DNA of 64,000 bases from Cytobacillus massiliigabonensis (GCF_900199725.1 NZ_LT904904.1:344412-408411), one strand, 5' to 3'; positions 26,118-35,407 are shown, counted from the stretch's first letter. The notes: generated from the sequence alone by a model not told the origin. Translations and numbers: made by a program.

Positions 26118-26342
26118 ATGGCAAACGAATTTCGTGTTTGCGATGATTGTCTAGGCGTAAACTTAAAAACATTAATTCCTCTTTTAAAAGAAATAGATCC
26201 AGAGGCAAAAATAGAAATAGGATGTCAATCCTATTGTGGGCCAGGCAGGAAGAAAACATTCGCGTTTGTAAATAATCGTCCGCTAGCAGGTCTAACGGAA
26301 GAAGAATTAAAGGAAAAAATAAATAAAAAGCTGAAAAAGTAA
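26118..26342 (+). CDS. DUF1450 small protein
   Basis: A 74-residue cytoplasmic protein of the DUF1450 (YuzB-like) family. Cysteines occur in VCDDCLG and [12 protein letters not shown], a thioredoxin-fold ferredoxin-like arrangement. The C-terminus is a lysine-rich helix ([15 protein letters not shown]). Role unknown. Followed at once by a terminator, so it is a single-gene unit. Confidence 0.85.
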   Translation: MANEFRVCDDCLGVNLKTLIPLLKEIDPEAKIEIGCQSYCGPGRKKTFAFVNNRPLAGLTEEELKEKINKKLKK

Positions 26343-26378
26343 AAATCACCTTTGAAGAGTGTCCTAAGGTGATTTTTT
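26342..26378 (+). terminator. Rho-independent terminator of the DUF1450 gene
   Basis: AAAATCACCTT pairs with AAGGTGATTTT across a loop of about 14 bases, followed by T. Confidence 0.85.
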
Positions 26379-26451
26379 GTTTTCAAGCAAATTTTGTGTC
26401 TAGCCAGTGTCGGAAAATAGGACAGTATAACATTTTTTGAAATTTGGGAGC

Positions 26452-26525
26452 TGTCTAGCGGAAACAGCTAGATTGCTGAGCCCTTCTGCGTTTGTACGGC
26501 GATGATCAAGGGGCTTTCACTTTTA
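26452..26525. repeat. Short relic of family A (copy A12)
   Basis: Begins GTCTAGCGGAAACAGCTAG and carries GTTTGTACGGCGATGATCAA near the end, matching the ends of copies A1 and A10 with most of the interior gone. Confidence 0.55.
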
Positions 26526-26623
26526 ATGTTTGTCGAATATAGCTGAAATATCAGAAAATGTGTAGTGAATTGCGTTTGAAATCAAGATATAATAGAAGGA
26601 AGTTGGAAAATCGGAGGTAAAAG

Positions 26624-27925
26624 ATGGCATATTCCATGGAGAAGCTGCGTGAAGAAAAGGTGTTTAAGGATCCTGTTCATCGGTATGTTCATGTGAGGGA
26701 CCGGGTCATCTGGGATTTAATTGGCACAAAGGAATTCCAGCGGCTAAGAAGAATTAAGCAGCTTGGAACAACCTATTTAACCTTCCATGGAGCCGAACAT
26801 AGCCGTTTTAATCATTCGCTCGGTGTTTACGAGATTGTCAGACGGATTGCTGATGATGTGTTTAATGGAAGGCCGGAATGGAATGAAGATGACCGCCTCC
26901 TCTCTTTATGTGCTGCATTGCTTCATGATTTAGGACATGGTCCTTTCTCGCATTCCTTTGAGAAAGTCTTTGATTTGGATCATGAATATTTTACGAGAGC
27001 TATCATTCTCGGAGAAACAGAAGTGAACCAAGTGCTATCGAGGGTAGGAAAGGATTTTCCTATAAAAGTAGCTGAGGTTATTGCGAAAACGTCAAAAAAT
27101 AAGCTTGTAGTCAGCCTTATCTCCAGTCAGATTGATGCGGACAGGATGGATTATCTTCAAAGAGATGCCTACTTTACTGGGGTTAGCTATGGTCATTTCG
27201 ACATGGAACGCATTCTGCGTGTCATGCAGCCGAAAGAGGATCAAGTGGTCATTAAGCAAAGCGGAATGCATGCCGTTGAGGATTACATAATGAGCCGATA
27301 TCAAATGTATTGGCAGGTTTATTTTCATCCAGTTACCCGGAGTGCGGAAGTCATTTTGACGAAAATTTTGCATCGGGCTAAATATTTGCATGAACATGGA
27401 TATTTCTTTAAATCACAGCCGATTCATTTTTATTCTATGTTTAATGGGGAAATAACACTAGAGGATTATATTAAGCTTGATGAAGCCATTATTCTTTATT
27501 ACTTTCAAATGTGGCAGGAGGAGGAAGATCCAATCCTCCGAGATTTATGCTGCCGCTTTATGAACCGTAATTTATATAAGTACGCGGAATTTGAGCCTGC
27601 GAGGGAATATAAGAAGCTTGCAGAGCTGTCTGTCTTATTTGAAAAAGCGGGAATTGATCCTGATTATTATCTTGTGGTCGATTCATCATCAGACTTGCCG
27701 TATGACTTCTATCGCCCAGGTGAAGAGGAAGAGCGGCTACCAATCCAATTATTAATGAAAAACAAAGAGATTCGAGAGCTTTCAAGAGAATCAGAGATTG
27801 TAGACGCGATCTCCGGGAAAAGACGGACCGATCATAAATTGTATTATCCAGCGGATATCCTGCAGGATGATTCGTCCGAGCCGCTGATTAAGAAGCAAAT
27901 TCGTAAGCTATTGGAAATGGAATAG
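26624..27925 (+). CDS. ywfO: HD-domain phosphohydrolase YwfO
   Basis: HD-superfamily protein of 433 residues related to dGTP triphosphohydrolases; homologues hydrolyse dNTPs, but the substrate here is not fixed by sequence. Metal-binding residues: H64 (RFNHSLG), H101-D102 (LLHDLGHGPFSHSFE), and the aspartate in SQIDADRMDYLQRDAY. The length equals the B. subtilis protein. GGAGG lies before the ATG. It is followed by structured element S3. Confidence 0.92.
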   Translation: MAYSMEKLREEKVFKDPVHRYVHVRDRVIWDLIGTKEFQRLRRIKQLGTTYLTFHGAEHSRFNHSLGVYEIVRRIADDVFNGRPEWNEDDRLLSLCAALLHDLGHGPFSHSFEKVFDLDHEYFTRAIILGETEVNQVLSRVGKDFPIKVAEVIAKTSKNKLVVSLISSQIDADRMDYLQRDAYFTGVSYGHFDMERILRVMQPKEDQVVIKQSGMHAVEDYIMSRYQMYWQVYFHPVTRSAEVILTKILHRAKYLHEHGYFFKSQPIHFYSMFNGEITLEDYIKLDEAIILYYFQMWQEEEDPILRDLCCRFMNRNLYKYAEFEPAREYKKLAELSVLFEKAGIDPDYYLVVDSSSDLPYDFYRPGEEEERLPIQLLMKNKEIRELSRESEIVDAISGKRRTDHKLYYPADILQDDSSEPLIKKQIRKLLEME

Positions 27926-27943
27926 AGATTTTTATATGTAAAA

Positions 27944-28027
27944 GTAAATGGCCGACCGGTGTACTGAACATGCCTTTAGACGTGTGGAATAACTAGCGCA
28001 AGAGTTGTTATGCCGGCCGACATTTGC
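27944..28027 (+). repeat. Structured intergenic element, family S (copy S3)
   Basis: Arms GTAAATG / CATTTGC and CCGACCGGTGTA / TATGCCGGCCG enclose CTGAACATGCCTTTAGACG and GTGGAATAACTAGCGCA. Relative to copy S4, T-A and A-T pairs are replaced by C-G and G-C in the stem while the core is kept. Confidence 0.8.
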
Positions 28028-28094
28028 ATCCTAGGTTATGATTATAAATTTATGATTATTTCAAGTTAAGATATGGGACTAAACGGAGTAGGAG

Positions 28095-28610
28095 ATGAAG
28101 AGCTTGTTAAAAGATCATGCCAAAATCATTCATGCGATTGCCGCTTCGGAGGAAATTATCGGACGAAAAAAGCTGCAGAAGATGGTGTATATCGCTAAAA
28201 AGCTGGCTTTCCCTTTTCAGGAGCGATTTCAATTTCATTTTTATGGCCCTTATTCTGAGGAATTAACATTACGTGTGGAAGAGCTTTGCAATATGGGTTT
28301 TTTAGATGAAGTGAAGGAAAAAAAGGGCGGATATTATCAGTACCGATATACGCTAACGGAAAATGGCAGGGAGTTTTTAAGCCTGAATGAAGTGTCTATG
28401 CCAAATCTTCAAGAATGTTTAACAGATATGAACTGTCAAAATGCCAGATTTCTTGAGCTTGTTTCGACGGTGCTATATTTTGACAATCTTCCGAAAGAAG
28501 AAGTGAAGGAAAAAATCTTTACGTTAAAAAGCAAGCAGCGCTACACCGATGAAGAGGTAGAAACTGCTTATCAGTATATTGCCAATTTAAGAGAAAAAGC
28601 CGGGCACTAA
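28095..28610 (+). CDS. ywgA: YwgA family protein
   Basis: A 171-residue cytoplasmic protein of the YwgA family, function unknown. It is mostly helical with a winged-helix-like segment (IIGRKKLQKMVYIAKKLAFP, then FHFYGPYSEELTLRVEEL and TLTENGREFL), a layout resembling the SocA/YozE-like antitoxin-associated folds; that resemblance is only suggestive. The start is ATG with GTAGGAG upstream. It sits between ywfO and ywhB as in B. subtilis. Confidence 0.85.
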   Translation: MKSLLKDHAKIIHAIAASEEIIGRKKLQKMVYIAKKLAFPFQERFQFHFYGPYSEELTLRVEELCNMGFLDEVKEKKGGYYQYRYTLTENGREFLSLNEVSMPNLQECLTDMNCQNARFLELVSTVLYFDNLPKEEVKEKIFTLKSKQRYTDEEVETAYQYIANLREKAGH

Positions 28611-28625
28611 TGCTCGGCTTTACTT
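28596..28625. terminator. Shared terminator of convergent ywgA and ywhB
   Basis: Eleven-base-pair stem AAAGCCGGGCA / TGCTCGGCTTT, loop CTAA. It overlaps the end of ywgA (stop inside the loop) and the stop of ywhB. Confidence 0.8.
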
Positions 28626-28805
28626 ATCACTAAGGCGTTCCCCGCCAACAGCATAATGATTCTTTGTCATTTCTTCAATAAAGACAACGATATTTTCCTT
28701 TGGTGCTCCTGTAGTTTCGTTTACTGCTGCTGTTACTTTTTCCACAAGTGCTTTCTTTTGCTCCTCTGTGCGTCCTTCAAGCATTTTTACCGTTACATAT
28801 GGCAT
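28620..28805 (-). CDS. ywhB: 4-oxalocrotonate tautomerase family protein YwhB
   Basis: A 61-residue tautomerase with the catalytic N-terminal proline directly after the initiator Met (MPYVTVKMLEGRT). It has the family segments KALVEKVTAAV and VFIEEMTKNHYAVGG. I chose the ATG at 28805 because Pro must be residue 2 and GGAG lies nine bases upstream. The physiological substrate in bacilli is unknown. Confidence 0.92.
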   Translation of the reverse strand: MPYVTVKMLEGRTEEQKKALVEKVTAAVNETTGAPKENIVVFIEEMTKNHYAVGGERLSDK

Positions 28806-28985
28806 AAATAACATCTCCTTGTTATTTTTATATCAATTGTAGCTTTTCATATTTCGGAAAAATGTGCAAGTACTGGGGAAATTGTCTAACTTTCACTTTC
28901 ATAGCAAAGTCGTGTATACTTTTAAATAATGTATAAGGGGAAATACACTCCCTAGATAGGATCTACAGTTCGAAAGAGGGGTTTG

Positions 28986-29648
28986 GTGTGCTTGGAACAA
29001 TTTCTGGCCTTTTCACTTAGGGAAATTCCATATGTTGCGATTACGTTAATGATCGCTTTCACGGTCCATGAGTTTGCCCATGCGTTTGTAGCGTATAAAT
29101 TTGGCGATTCAACCGCACAAAAGCAGGGAAGATTAACGTTAAATCCAATACATCATCTAGACCCATTCGGGACCATCTTAATCTTTATTGCAGGCTTTGG
29201 GTGGGCAAGACCAGTCCCAGTTAATCGTTTTTTCTTTAAGAATCCAAGATTAGCGGGAATCATGGTTTCGATTGCCGGACCGATAAGCAATCTGTTCATG
29301 GCGATTCTCGGATTTATTGTTTGGTATGCAATGCTTGGAATGGGTGCTGCTGCAAGTCTGCCAGCGTTTGTACCGGAGTTTTTGAATATATTTATCCATC
29401 TTAACTTAGTTTTGTTTGTTTTTAATTTGCTGCCGTTTCCGCCATTGGATGGGTATCGAATCGTCGAGGACTTGGCACCTGCGCATTTGCGTCCGAAGCT
29501 TACTCAATTTGAAGCATACGGCTCTGTCATTTTTCTTATACTTGTAATCACACCGCTTGATCAATACACGATACAGCCAATTTTTAGCACGGTTTTGCCG
29601 ATTCTATCTGACGGATTAGGCGATTTCTTTTATCGATTATTTTTGTAA
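28986..29648 (+). CDS. ywhC: Site-2 protease family membrane protein (M50, YwhC)
   Basis: Intramembrane zinc metallopeptidase-like protein of about 220 residues with five or six hydrophobic helices. The zinc motif HEFAH (FTVHEFAHAFVAYKFGD) lies near residue 30, and the third ligand motif near residue 150 is LLPFPPLDGYRI. GRLTLNPIHHLDPFG is typical of this YwhC subgroup. The start is uncertain: GTG at 28986, or TTG at 28983 or 28992, all near GAGGGG; I give the GTG. Substrate unknown. Confidence 0.88.
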   Translation: MCLEQFLAFSLREIPYVAITLMIAFTVHEFAHAFVAYKFGDSTAQKQGRLTLNPIHHLDPFGTILIFIAGFGWARPVPVNRFFFKNPRLAGIMVSIAGPISNLFMAILGFIVWYAMLGMGAAASLPAFVPEFLNIFIHLNLVLFVFNLLPFPPLDGYRIVEDLAPAHLRPKLTQFEAYGSVIFLILVITPLDQYTIQPIFSTVLPILSDGLGDFFYRLFL

Positions 29649-29686
29649 AGTTATATTAGATATAAAATATTTAGAAATGCTGAAGG

Positions 29687-29810
29687 TGTCTAGCTCTAGC
29701 ACCCGGGGGCACGAGGTCATAAGCCAAGCTGTCAAGAAGGTTAAAGAACAGCCTTCTCAAGAGCTCGTTTTATGCTTGTCACCACTGGGCAAGGCGCTGC
29801 CGCTTTTCTA
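29687..29810. repeat. Dispersed palindromic element, family A (copy A4)
   Basis: Begins GTCTAGCTCTAGC and ends GCGCTGCCGCTTTTCTAG. Arms CATAAGCCAAGC and CTCGTTTTATGCTTG flank the inner hairpin AGAAGGTTAAAGAACAGCCTT. The ribosome site of ywhD follows within 10 bases. Confidence 0.85.
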
Positions 29811-29826
29811 GTAAGGAGGAATCCCT

Positions 29827-30339
29827 TTGGAAGAGAAAAAGAAGAAAGACATTGGGTTTAATATTATAAAGAATGATCCGACAGAGGGGCATGGAGGGTT
29901 TGGTTCAGGCTCGTTAAGCCTAGACAATGTGTCTCCTGTCATTATTGATGTGGATGCTGGAGAGGCTTCAATAGAAGTTGGAGCGATGCATGCCCGCAGC
30001 CCTGTGGAAAAGGGAATAAAATTTTTAAAAAGCAAGGAAGAGGTTCCGAATGGAAAACCTTATTGGCTTGTTTGGGTGACCATAGACCGCAAGGAAGAAG
30101 GCCCATACTATGCAGGTGTGACAGCTTGTGAGATGACTGTAGACAGGGAAATTCGCAGAGGATATAAGTCCTTGCCAGAGCATGTAAACCGGATGGATAA
30201 GTCCATTAAGAAGCATATTATTGTTGATCATATGGATCCGAAATCAAAAGGAGTTCTTGCTCAGTTTCTGCAGAATCATAATCTTGGAATGTGGGAACGT
30301 TCCATACAGCAGCTCAAAGACGACTTGCAAGCAAATTAA
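29827..30339 (+). CDS. ywhD: YwhD family protein
   Basis: A 170-residue cytoplasmic protein of the YwhD family with no assigned function. Conserved stretches include KKKDIGFNIIKNDPTEGHGG, GAMHARSPVEKGIKF and YWLVWVTIDRKEEGPYYAGV. It starts at TTG with AGGAGG upstream (TAAGGAGGAATCCCTTTG). It lies after ywhC as in B. subtilis, but a family A element separates the two. A strong shared terminator follows about 130 bases downstream. Confidence 0.87.
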   Translation: MEEKKKKDIGFNIIKNDPTEGHGGFGSGSLSLDNVSPVIIDVDAGEASIEVGAMHARSPVEKGIKFLKSKEEVPNGKPYWLVWVTIDRKEEGPYYAGVTACEMTVDREIRRGYKSLPEHVNRMDKSIKKHIIVDHMDPKSKGVLAQFLQNHNLGMWERSIQQLKDDLQAN

Positions 30340-30469
30340 TTGAAAAGGTGCATGGATTTTGTCGGAATTGTGACAGTTTACTGACTAAAATTTTTAACTA
30401 CTTGCTCAAATCCAATAAAATAAGTAAACTTATAAACAGTGTGAAGACACTATATAAATACTAGGACAC

Positions 30470-30503
30470 GAAAAAACTCGGGGGGACTCCTCCGAGTTTT
30501 TTC
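30470..30503. terminator. Bidirectional terminator between ywhD and pbpG
   Basis: GAAAAAACTCGG pairs with CCGAGTTTTTTC across a GC-rich loop, so a U-run is made in both directions. Confidence 0.9.
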
Positions 30504-30585
30504 AACTATATGATGGAATTGTTAATCTTTTATCGTTTCTTCACAGGTGTGCACTCACTCCGAAAAGATAACGATTGTCCAGAAC

Positions 30586-32649
30586 CTATGACCAATCAAA
30601 CAGTTTCTTGTACCAAGGTTTTTTTGGCTCTTTTTCCTTTTTGGCTGGTTTTTCCTCTGTGTATGGCAAATGGTCTGTACAGTATTCGGTTGGTTCGGTG
30701 CCGCTGACAAAATACGTAAATCGCTTGATTGGACAATTGTCGGTGGCAAGCTTTCCATTTGAAGGATTCACGTATACACCAACTGTCCCTTTCGGCTGCT
30801 TAAAGCCCTTTGCTGGTTTTCCTTTATGAGTATCCTCCATAAAGCGCGCCCAAATATTCTTTGCGTATGATTTGTCTGCTGAACGTGTAATGGCCTTACC
30901 TTTATCATACCCAGTCCAAACAGCAGAGACGAGCTGTGGAGAATATCCAATCATCCAGCTATCCGTATCTGTCGTTCCTGATTTTCCCGCATACGTACGT
31001 GTTAAATTATTAATGACTGTACTCCCTGTAACACTCGTATAGCCATTCAGTTTTGGGTCAAAAATACCTGTCATCATTTGTGTCGTAACATAAGCTAACT
31101 CAGGCTTTAAAATCGGAATTGCCTGTTTATCATGCTGATAAATGACTTTCCCTTGATGATCTTCAACCTTTGTGATCATAACAGGTGAAACCATTTTCCC
31201 GCCGTTTGCCAGGATGCTATAGGCACTCGCCATTTCAATGACCCTTACTCCGGATGTTCCTAAAGCTAATGATGGAACGTTAGCCATTTTTGTCGTGAGA
31301 CCGAATTTTTTCGCTGTGTCGACAAGTGTATTTTCGCCTAAAAATAAATGTGTTTTCACAGCAAAGATATTATCAGATAAAGCAAGTGCCTGAGCCATTG
31401 TAATATCACCATCTGCATACTGGCTATTAAAGTTTTTCGGCGAGTATTCAGACCTTCCATCATCAAAACGGAAGGTTGTCTGCTCACTGCGCATAACCGT
31501 TGAAGGAGTAAAACCCTTCTCAAGAGCCGCATAGTATAGGAGCGGTTTTATGGTAGATCCAGGCTGGCGAACCGCCTGTACAGCCCGGTTAAATGGGCTT
31601 TCCTCATAACTTCTTCCGCCAACCATTGCTTTGACATAGCCGTTTTTAGGATCCATCGCAACTAGTCCTGTTTGGATCTCTGATTCTTTAGAGATCAATT
31701 TCTCTACTGTTTGTTCAGCAATTTCTTGTTGTTTTAAATCGATGGTTGTGTAAACTTTTAACCCGCCAAGCTCAATGACCCGATCGTCCAAATTTAGCTC
31801 CGTTTTTAATATATGACGTACGGTATCCTGAAAATAGGGTGCCGTTTTTGTTTTTGTATGGAGGTGCTTTCCAACGAAAGTGAGCTGTTCATTTAGGGCA
31901 TCCTTAACCACATTTTTGTGAATGAGTTTGTTTTCGACCATAGTTTGTAAAATCAGCTTCTGGCGGCTCTTGGCATTTTCCATTGAGTTGAATGGGGAGT
32001 AGATGCCAGCGCCCTTTGGAATGCCAGCAAGCATAGCAGCTTCGCCAAGAGTCAGCTCGCCAGCTTTTTTTCCAAAATAGAATTGGCTGGCAGCTTCCGC
32101 TCCATAAGCGCCATGCCCGTAATATATCGTATTTAAATAGCCTTCTAAAATTTCCTTCTTCGTATAATTCATTTCCAGCCGTATCGTATAAAAGGCTTCT
32201 AGTATTTTTCGCTTCCATGTTTTTTCGTGTGCCAGGAATAGATTCCGGGCATATTGCTGGCTAATGGTACTTGCACCCTGAACCTTTGCCATTGCTTTGA
32301 TATCTGCAATTAAAGCACCAACGATCCGCTTATAATCAAACCCATGATGGGAATAAAATTTTCGATCTTCTATCGAAATGGTAGCGTCGATTAAATGGGG
32401 GCTGATTTGGTCAAGTTCTACCCAATATCGCTTTTGCCCATTATGGCTCTCTCCGATTACTGTCCCATCATCTGAATAAAATAGTGTTGATTGTGGAACG
32501 GCCAGCGGCGGGGGACCTAGTATTTTTGCATAGAGCAAAATACCAGCACCAATAAGCACGGCTAATGCGAGTCCAATTAAGCTGATAATAAAGAAGGCAC
32601 GAAAATATTTCCCTGCTTTTCTAAATCGCTGATTTGTCATAATCTCCAT
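30586..32649 (-). CDS. pbpG: Class A penicillin-binding protein (PbpG/PBP2d-like)
   Basis: Bifunctional peptidoglycan glycosyltransferase/transpeptidase of 687 residues. A membrane anchor lies at about residues 13-40. The glycosyltransferase domain has EDRKFYSHHGFD and GASTISQQYARNLFL. The transpeptidase domain has SxxK in QPGSTIKPLLYY, SDN in ALSDNIFAVK, and KSGT in YAGKSGTTDTDSWMIGYSP. The C-terminus is lysine-rich. In B. subtilis PbpG (YwhE) acts during sporulation in spore-wall formation. ATG at 32649 follows AGGGGGA. Confidence 0.92.
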   Translation of the reverse strand: MEIMTNQRFRKAGKYFRAFFIISLIGLALAVLIGAGILLYAKILGPPPLAVPQSTLFYSDDGTVIGESHNGQKRYWVELDQISPHLIDATISIEDRKFYSHHGFDYKRIVGALIADIKAMAKVQGASTISQQYARNLFLAHEKTWKRKILEAFYTIRLEMNYTKKEILEGYLNTIYYGHGAYGAEAASQFYFGKKAGELTLGEAAMLAGIPKGAGIYSPFNSMENAKSRQKLILQTMVENKLIHKNVVKDALNEQLTFVGKHLHTKTKTAPYFQDTVRHILKTELNLDDRVIELGGLKVYTTIDLKQQEIAEQTVEKLISKESEIQTGLVAMDPKNGYVKAMVGGRSYEESPFNRAVQAVRQPGSTIKPLLYYAALEKGFTPSTVMRSEQTTFRFDDGRSEYSPKNFNSQYADGDITMAQALALSDNIFAVKTHLFLGENTLVDTAKKFGLTTKMANVPSLALGTSGVRVIEMASAYSILANGGKMVSPVMITKVEDHQGKVIYQHDKQAIPILKPELAYVTTQMMTGIFDPKLNGYTSVTGSTVINNLTRTYAGKSGTTDTDSWMIGYSPQLVSAVWTGYDKGKAITRSADKSYAKNIWARFMEDTHKGKPAKGFKQPKGTVGVYVNPSNGKLATDNCPIKRFTYFVSGTEPTEYCTDHLPYTEEKPAKKEKEPKKPWYKKLFDWS

Positions 32650-32843
32650 TTCGGTGCTTCCCCCTTTCTAGACGAACCTAAAGAATTTCAGCAAAATTGC
32701 TGGAAAATCACTTCTATTTATCTAGTATTGAAAAAATGGCGGGATTTTAAACATTTTTATCAAACACATGTAACTTTTTCTTGCATTTTCGCTAGATTCA
32801 TCTATACTTTTTCTCATGTTTGTAATTATGGTGTTAGGGAATT

Positions 32844-32930
32844 ATAAGAAAAGCGGAGGCGACTTGGTTAATGCCGTACAAACTAAGATGCTTGAAGTTT
32901 GAAAGACGATAGCCCGCCTGCGCAAGAAAA
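32844..32930. repeat. Short family A element (copy A5)
   Basis: AAGAAAAGCGGAGGCGACTT, then GCCGTACAAACTAAGATG and CTTGAAGTTTGAAAGACG, matching parts of copies A1/A10 with the middle shortened. The remainder of the pbpG-speE gap is AT-rich and should hold the divergent promoters; nothing else seen. Confidence 0.7.
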
Positions 32931-32979
32931 TTCTTATTTAAATACATGTCATTTTTTAAATAGAAGGGATGATTCTAAA

Positions 32980-33807
32980 ATGGGATTATGGTTTACTGAG
33001 AAACAAACAGAAAATTTCGGAATTACAATGAAAATTAAGCAGACTTTACATACAGAGCAAACAGATTTTCAAATGCTTGAAATGGTTGAAACAGAAGAAT
33101 GGGGAAATATGCTTTTGCTTGATGGCATGGTTATGACCTCTGTGAAAGATGAATTTGTCTATCACGAAATGGTGGCGCATGTGCCATTATTTACACACCC
33201 TAATCCAGAAAACGTCCTTGTAGTAGGCGGAGGCGACGGCGGTGTCATTCGTGAGGTGCTTAAGCATCCGAGTGTGAAGAAAGCAACACTTGTTGATATC
33301 GATGGAAAAGTAATCGAGTATTCGAAGAAGTTTTTACCGGAAATTGCTGGCATGCTGGATGATCCGCGCGTGGACGTTCAAGTTGGAGACGGCTTCATGC
33401 ATATTGCTGAAAGTGAAAATGAATACGATGTCATTATGGTTGATTCAACTGAGCCAGTAGGTCCTGCTGTTAACCTGTTTACAAAAGGATTTTACGCAGG
33501 GATTTCTAAAGCGCTAAAGGAAGATGGCATTTTCGTTGCTCAATCGGACAACCCTTGGTTTAAGGCAGACTTAATCCGCAATGTTCAAAAGGATGTAAAG
33601 GAAATCTTCCCAATTACAAACCTATATGTTGCAAACATTCCTACTTATCCAAGCGGCATGTGGGCATTTACCATTGGTTCAAAAAAATATGATCCATTAG
33701 CGGTTAGTGAAGAACGCTTCCATGAAATTGAAACAAAATATTATACGAAGGAACTTCATAAAGCAGCATTTGTCTTGCCAAAATTTGTGCAGGATTTAGT
33801 GAAGTAA
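32980..33807 (+). CDS. speE: Spermidine synthase (polyamine aminopropyltransferase)
   Basis: Transfers aminopropyl from decarboxylated SAM to putrescine. It has [19 protein letters not shown] at the start, the [14 protein letters not shown] segment, and the SAM-binding [16 protein letters not shown] and [16 protein letters not shown], then [16 protein letters not shown] with the catalytic aspartate. Length is 275 residues. The ATG at 32980 follows AAGGGATG. The frame is open 81 bases further upstream, but that stretch overlaps the A5 repeat and is not conserved. Array R3 begins 15 bases after the stop. Confidence 0.95.
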   Translation: MGLWFTEKQTENFGITMKIKQTLHTEQTDFQMLEMVETEEWGNMLLLDGMVMTSVKDEFVYHEMVAHVPLFTHPNPENVLVVGGGDGGVIREVLKHPSVKKATLVDIDGKVIEYSKKFLPEIAGMLDDPRVDVQVGDGFMHIAESENEYDVIMVDSTEPVGPAVNLFTKGFYAGISKALKEDGIFVAQSDNPWFKADLIRNVQKDVKEIFPITNLYVANIPTYPSGMWAFTIGSKKYDPLAVSEERFHEIETKYYTKELHKAAFVLPKFVQDLVK

Positions 33808-33821
33808 CCTAGATTTTCAGA

Positions 33822-34165
33822 AATAAAGGCTATATTGCAAATAAAATGAGGTTTTGCAAATATAATGTTAATTTCGCAAATAAAGTTAGGAATTTGCAAA
33901 AATAAAGGTAATATTGCAAATAAAATGAGGTTTTGCAAAAATAATGTTAATTTCGCAAATAAAATTGAGATTTTGCAAAAATAAAGGCAAATTTCGCAAA
34001 TAAAGTTAGGAATTTGCAAAAATAAAGGCAAATTTCGCAAATAAAGTTAGGAATTTGCAAAAATAAAGGGAATTTCGCAAATAAAGCTGGATCCCGCAAA
34101 AATAATAGAAATACCGCAAATTAAAGCGTACCTTTTGCAAATAAATCCAGCCTTTTTGCAAAAAA
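33822..34165 (+). repeat. Long 20-bp array R3 (TTTCGCAAATAAA / TTTGCAAAAATAA), about 17 units
   Basis: GCAAA cores begin at 33837, 33856, 33876, 33896, 33916, 33935, 33955, 33975, 33996, 34016, 34037, 34057, 34077, 34096, 34116, 34137 and 34158, a spacing of 19-21. Units mostly alternate TTTCGCAAATAAAG and TTTGCAAAAATAA. Bases between cores vary but some (GTTAGGAA, AATGTTAA, AATGAGG) recur, showing higher-order duplication. It fills the speE-speB gap. Confidence 0.95.
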
Positions 34166-34215
34166 GACCAAAGGAGCTTCATGCTCCAAATACATATAAA
34201 CGAGGGATGACAGGC

Positions 34216-35085
34216 ATGCGTTTTGATGAAGCATACTCAGGCAATGTATTTATAAAAAGCCATCCAAATTATGAAGAAAGTGAAGCCGTTTTATATGGAA
34301 TGCCAATGGATTGGACGGTTAGCTATCGTCCAGGCTCCCGTTTTGGCCCGGCTCGTATACGTGAAGTATCCATCGGCCTTGAAGAGTACAGTGCCTATTT
34401 GGATCGTGAATTAGAAGAAGTAAAATACTTTGATGCAGGCGATATTCCGCTTCCGTTTGGAAATCCGCAAAGAAGTCTTGACTTAATTGAGGAATTTGTT
34501 GATAAGGTTTTAGCAGAAAATAAATTTCCATTAGGAATGGGCGGAGAGCATTTAGTTTCTTGGCCGGTAATGAAAGCGATGTATAAAAAATATCCCGATC
34601 TTGCCATCATCCATATGGATGCACACACGGATTTGCGTGAGAATTATGAAGGGGAGCCGCTATCCCACTCAACACCTATTCGCAAAGTAGCTGAATTAAT
34701 TGGGCCACAGAATGTTTATTCATTTGGCATTCGTTCTGGAATGAAGGAAGAATTCCAATGGGCAAAAGAAGTGGGCATGCATATTTCAAAATTTGAAGTG
34801 CTTGAGCCTCTAAAAGAAGTGCTGCCAAAATTAGCCGGACGTCCTGTTTATGTCACAATCGACATTGATGTCCTCGATCCTGCGCATGCACCAGGTACGG
34901 GTACGGTTGATGCAGGAGGGATTACTTCTAAAGAGCTGCTTGCCTCTATCCACGAAATTGCCCGTTCAGAAATTAATGTAGTAGGTGCAGATCTTGTAGA
35001 AGTCGCGCCAATCTATGACCCGTCTGAACAAACGGCAAATACAGCAAGCAAACTCATTCGCGAAATGATCCTTGGCTGGGTTTAA
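34216..35085 (+). CDS. speB: Agmatinase
   Basis: Ureohydrolase turning agmatine into putrescine and urea, the step supplying SpeE. It starts MRFDEAYSGNVFI, nearly as in B. subtilis SpeB. Binuclear manganese motifs: GMGGEHLVSWP, IIHMDAHTDLRE, and TIDIDVLDPAHAPGTGT. Length is 289 residues. The frame is open upstream to 34135, but that part is encoded by array R3 and is not conserved. GAGGG lies nine bases before the chosen ATG. In relatives speE-speB is a tight operon; here 408 bases, mostly array, part them. Confidence 0.95.
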   Translation: MRFDEAYSGNVFIKSHPNYEESEAVLYGMPMDWTVSYRPGSRFGPARIREVSIGLEEYSAYLDRELEEVKYFDAGDIPLPFGNPQRSLDLIEEFVDKVLAENKFPLGMGGEHLVSWPVMKAMYKKYPDLAIIHMDAHTDLRENYEGEPLSHSTPIRKVAELIGPQNVYSFGIRSGMKEEFQWAKEVGMHISKFEVLEPLKEVLPKLAGRPVYVTIDIDVLDPAHAPGTGTVDAGGITSKELLASIHEIARSEINVVGADLVEVAPIYDPSEQTANTASKLIREMILGWV

Positions 35086-35149
35086 TAATAAAGCACTTTT
35101 CTAAAAGATTGATGTATAAAACTAGTTGTGCAAATGGAAAAATTGGTTG

Positions 35150-35292
35150 TTTGGAGCGGAAGGTGCGAGACTCCTGCGGGTGGAGTGGACAGGTGAGACT
35201 CCGCAGGAGCTTTAGCGACGAGGAGGCTCACCGCCCACCCCGCGGAAAGCGAGCATCCTGGAGTAGAAATCAACTTTTGCCAACTATGTGTT
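35150..35292. repeat. Dispersed GC-rich element, family B (copy B2)
   Basis: GCGAGACTCCTGCGGG, ACAGGTGAGACTCCGCAGG, GAGGCTCACCGCCCACCCCG and AGAAATCAAC in the same order as copies B1 and B3, ending with GCCAACTATGTG. Confidence 0.85.
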
Positions 35293-35314
35293 ATTTAGCA
35301 ACAATGTTAAAACA

Positions 35315-35344
35315 AAAACGGAGACCCGCTGTCTCCGTTTTTTT
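35315..35344 (+). terminator. Rho-independent terminator (speB side)
   Basis: AAAACGGAGAC / GTCTCCGTTTT, loop CCGCT, then a T-run. It lies after the family B element, so the element would be transcribed with speB. Confidence 0.9.
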
Positions 35345-35407
35345 CCGTTCAGTTATGACTGTCAACTAGCACCAGTTATCGTTTTCTACTATAATGAAAT
35401 GAAAAGG

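Noticed and set aside
32899-32979. N-terminal extension of SpeE
   Set aside because: Overlaps family A copy A5 and is not conserved; MGLWFTEKQ at 32980 has a ribosome site.
33756-34040. Reading frame on the - strand inside the speE-speB gap
   Set aside because: It is entirely made of array units and gives a repetitive peptide (LFLQIPNFICE-like); no ribosome site.
33822-34165. CRISPR array
   Set aside because: Unit length is only 20 bp with no fixed repeat of 24 bp or more alternating with unique spacers, and no cas genes are near.
34135-34215. N-terminal extension of SpeB
   Set aside because: Encoded by array R3; the conserved protein starts MRFDEAYSG at 34216.
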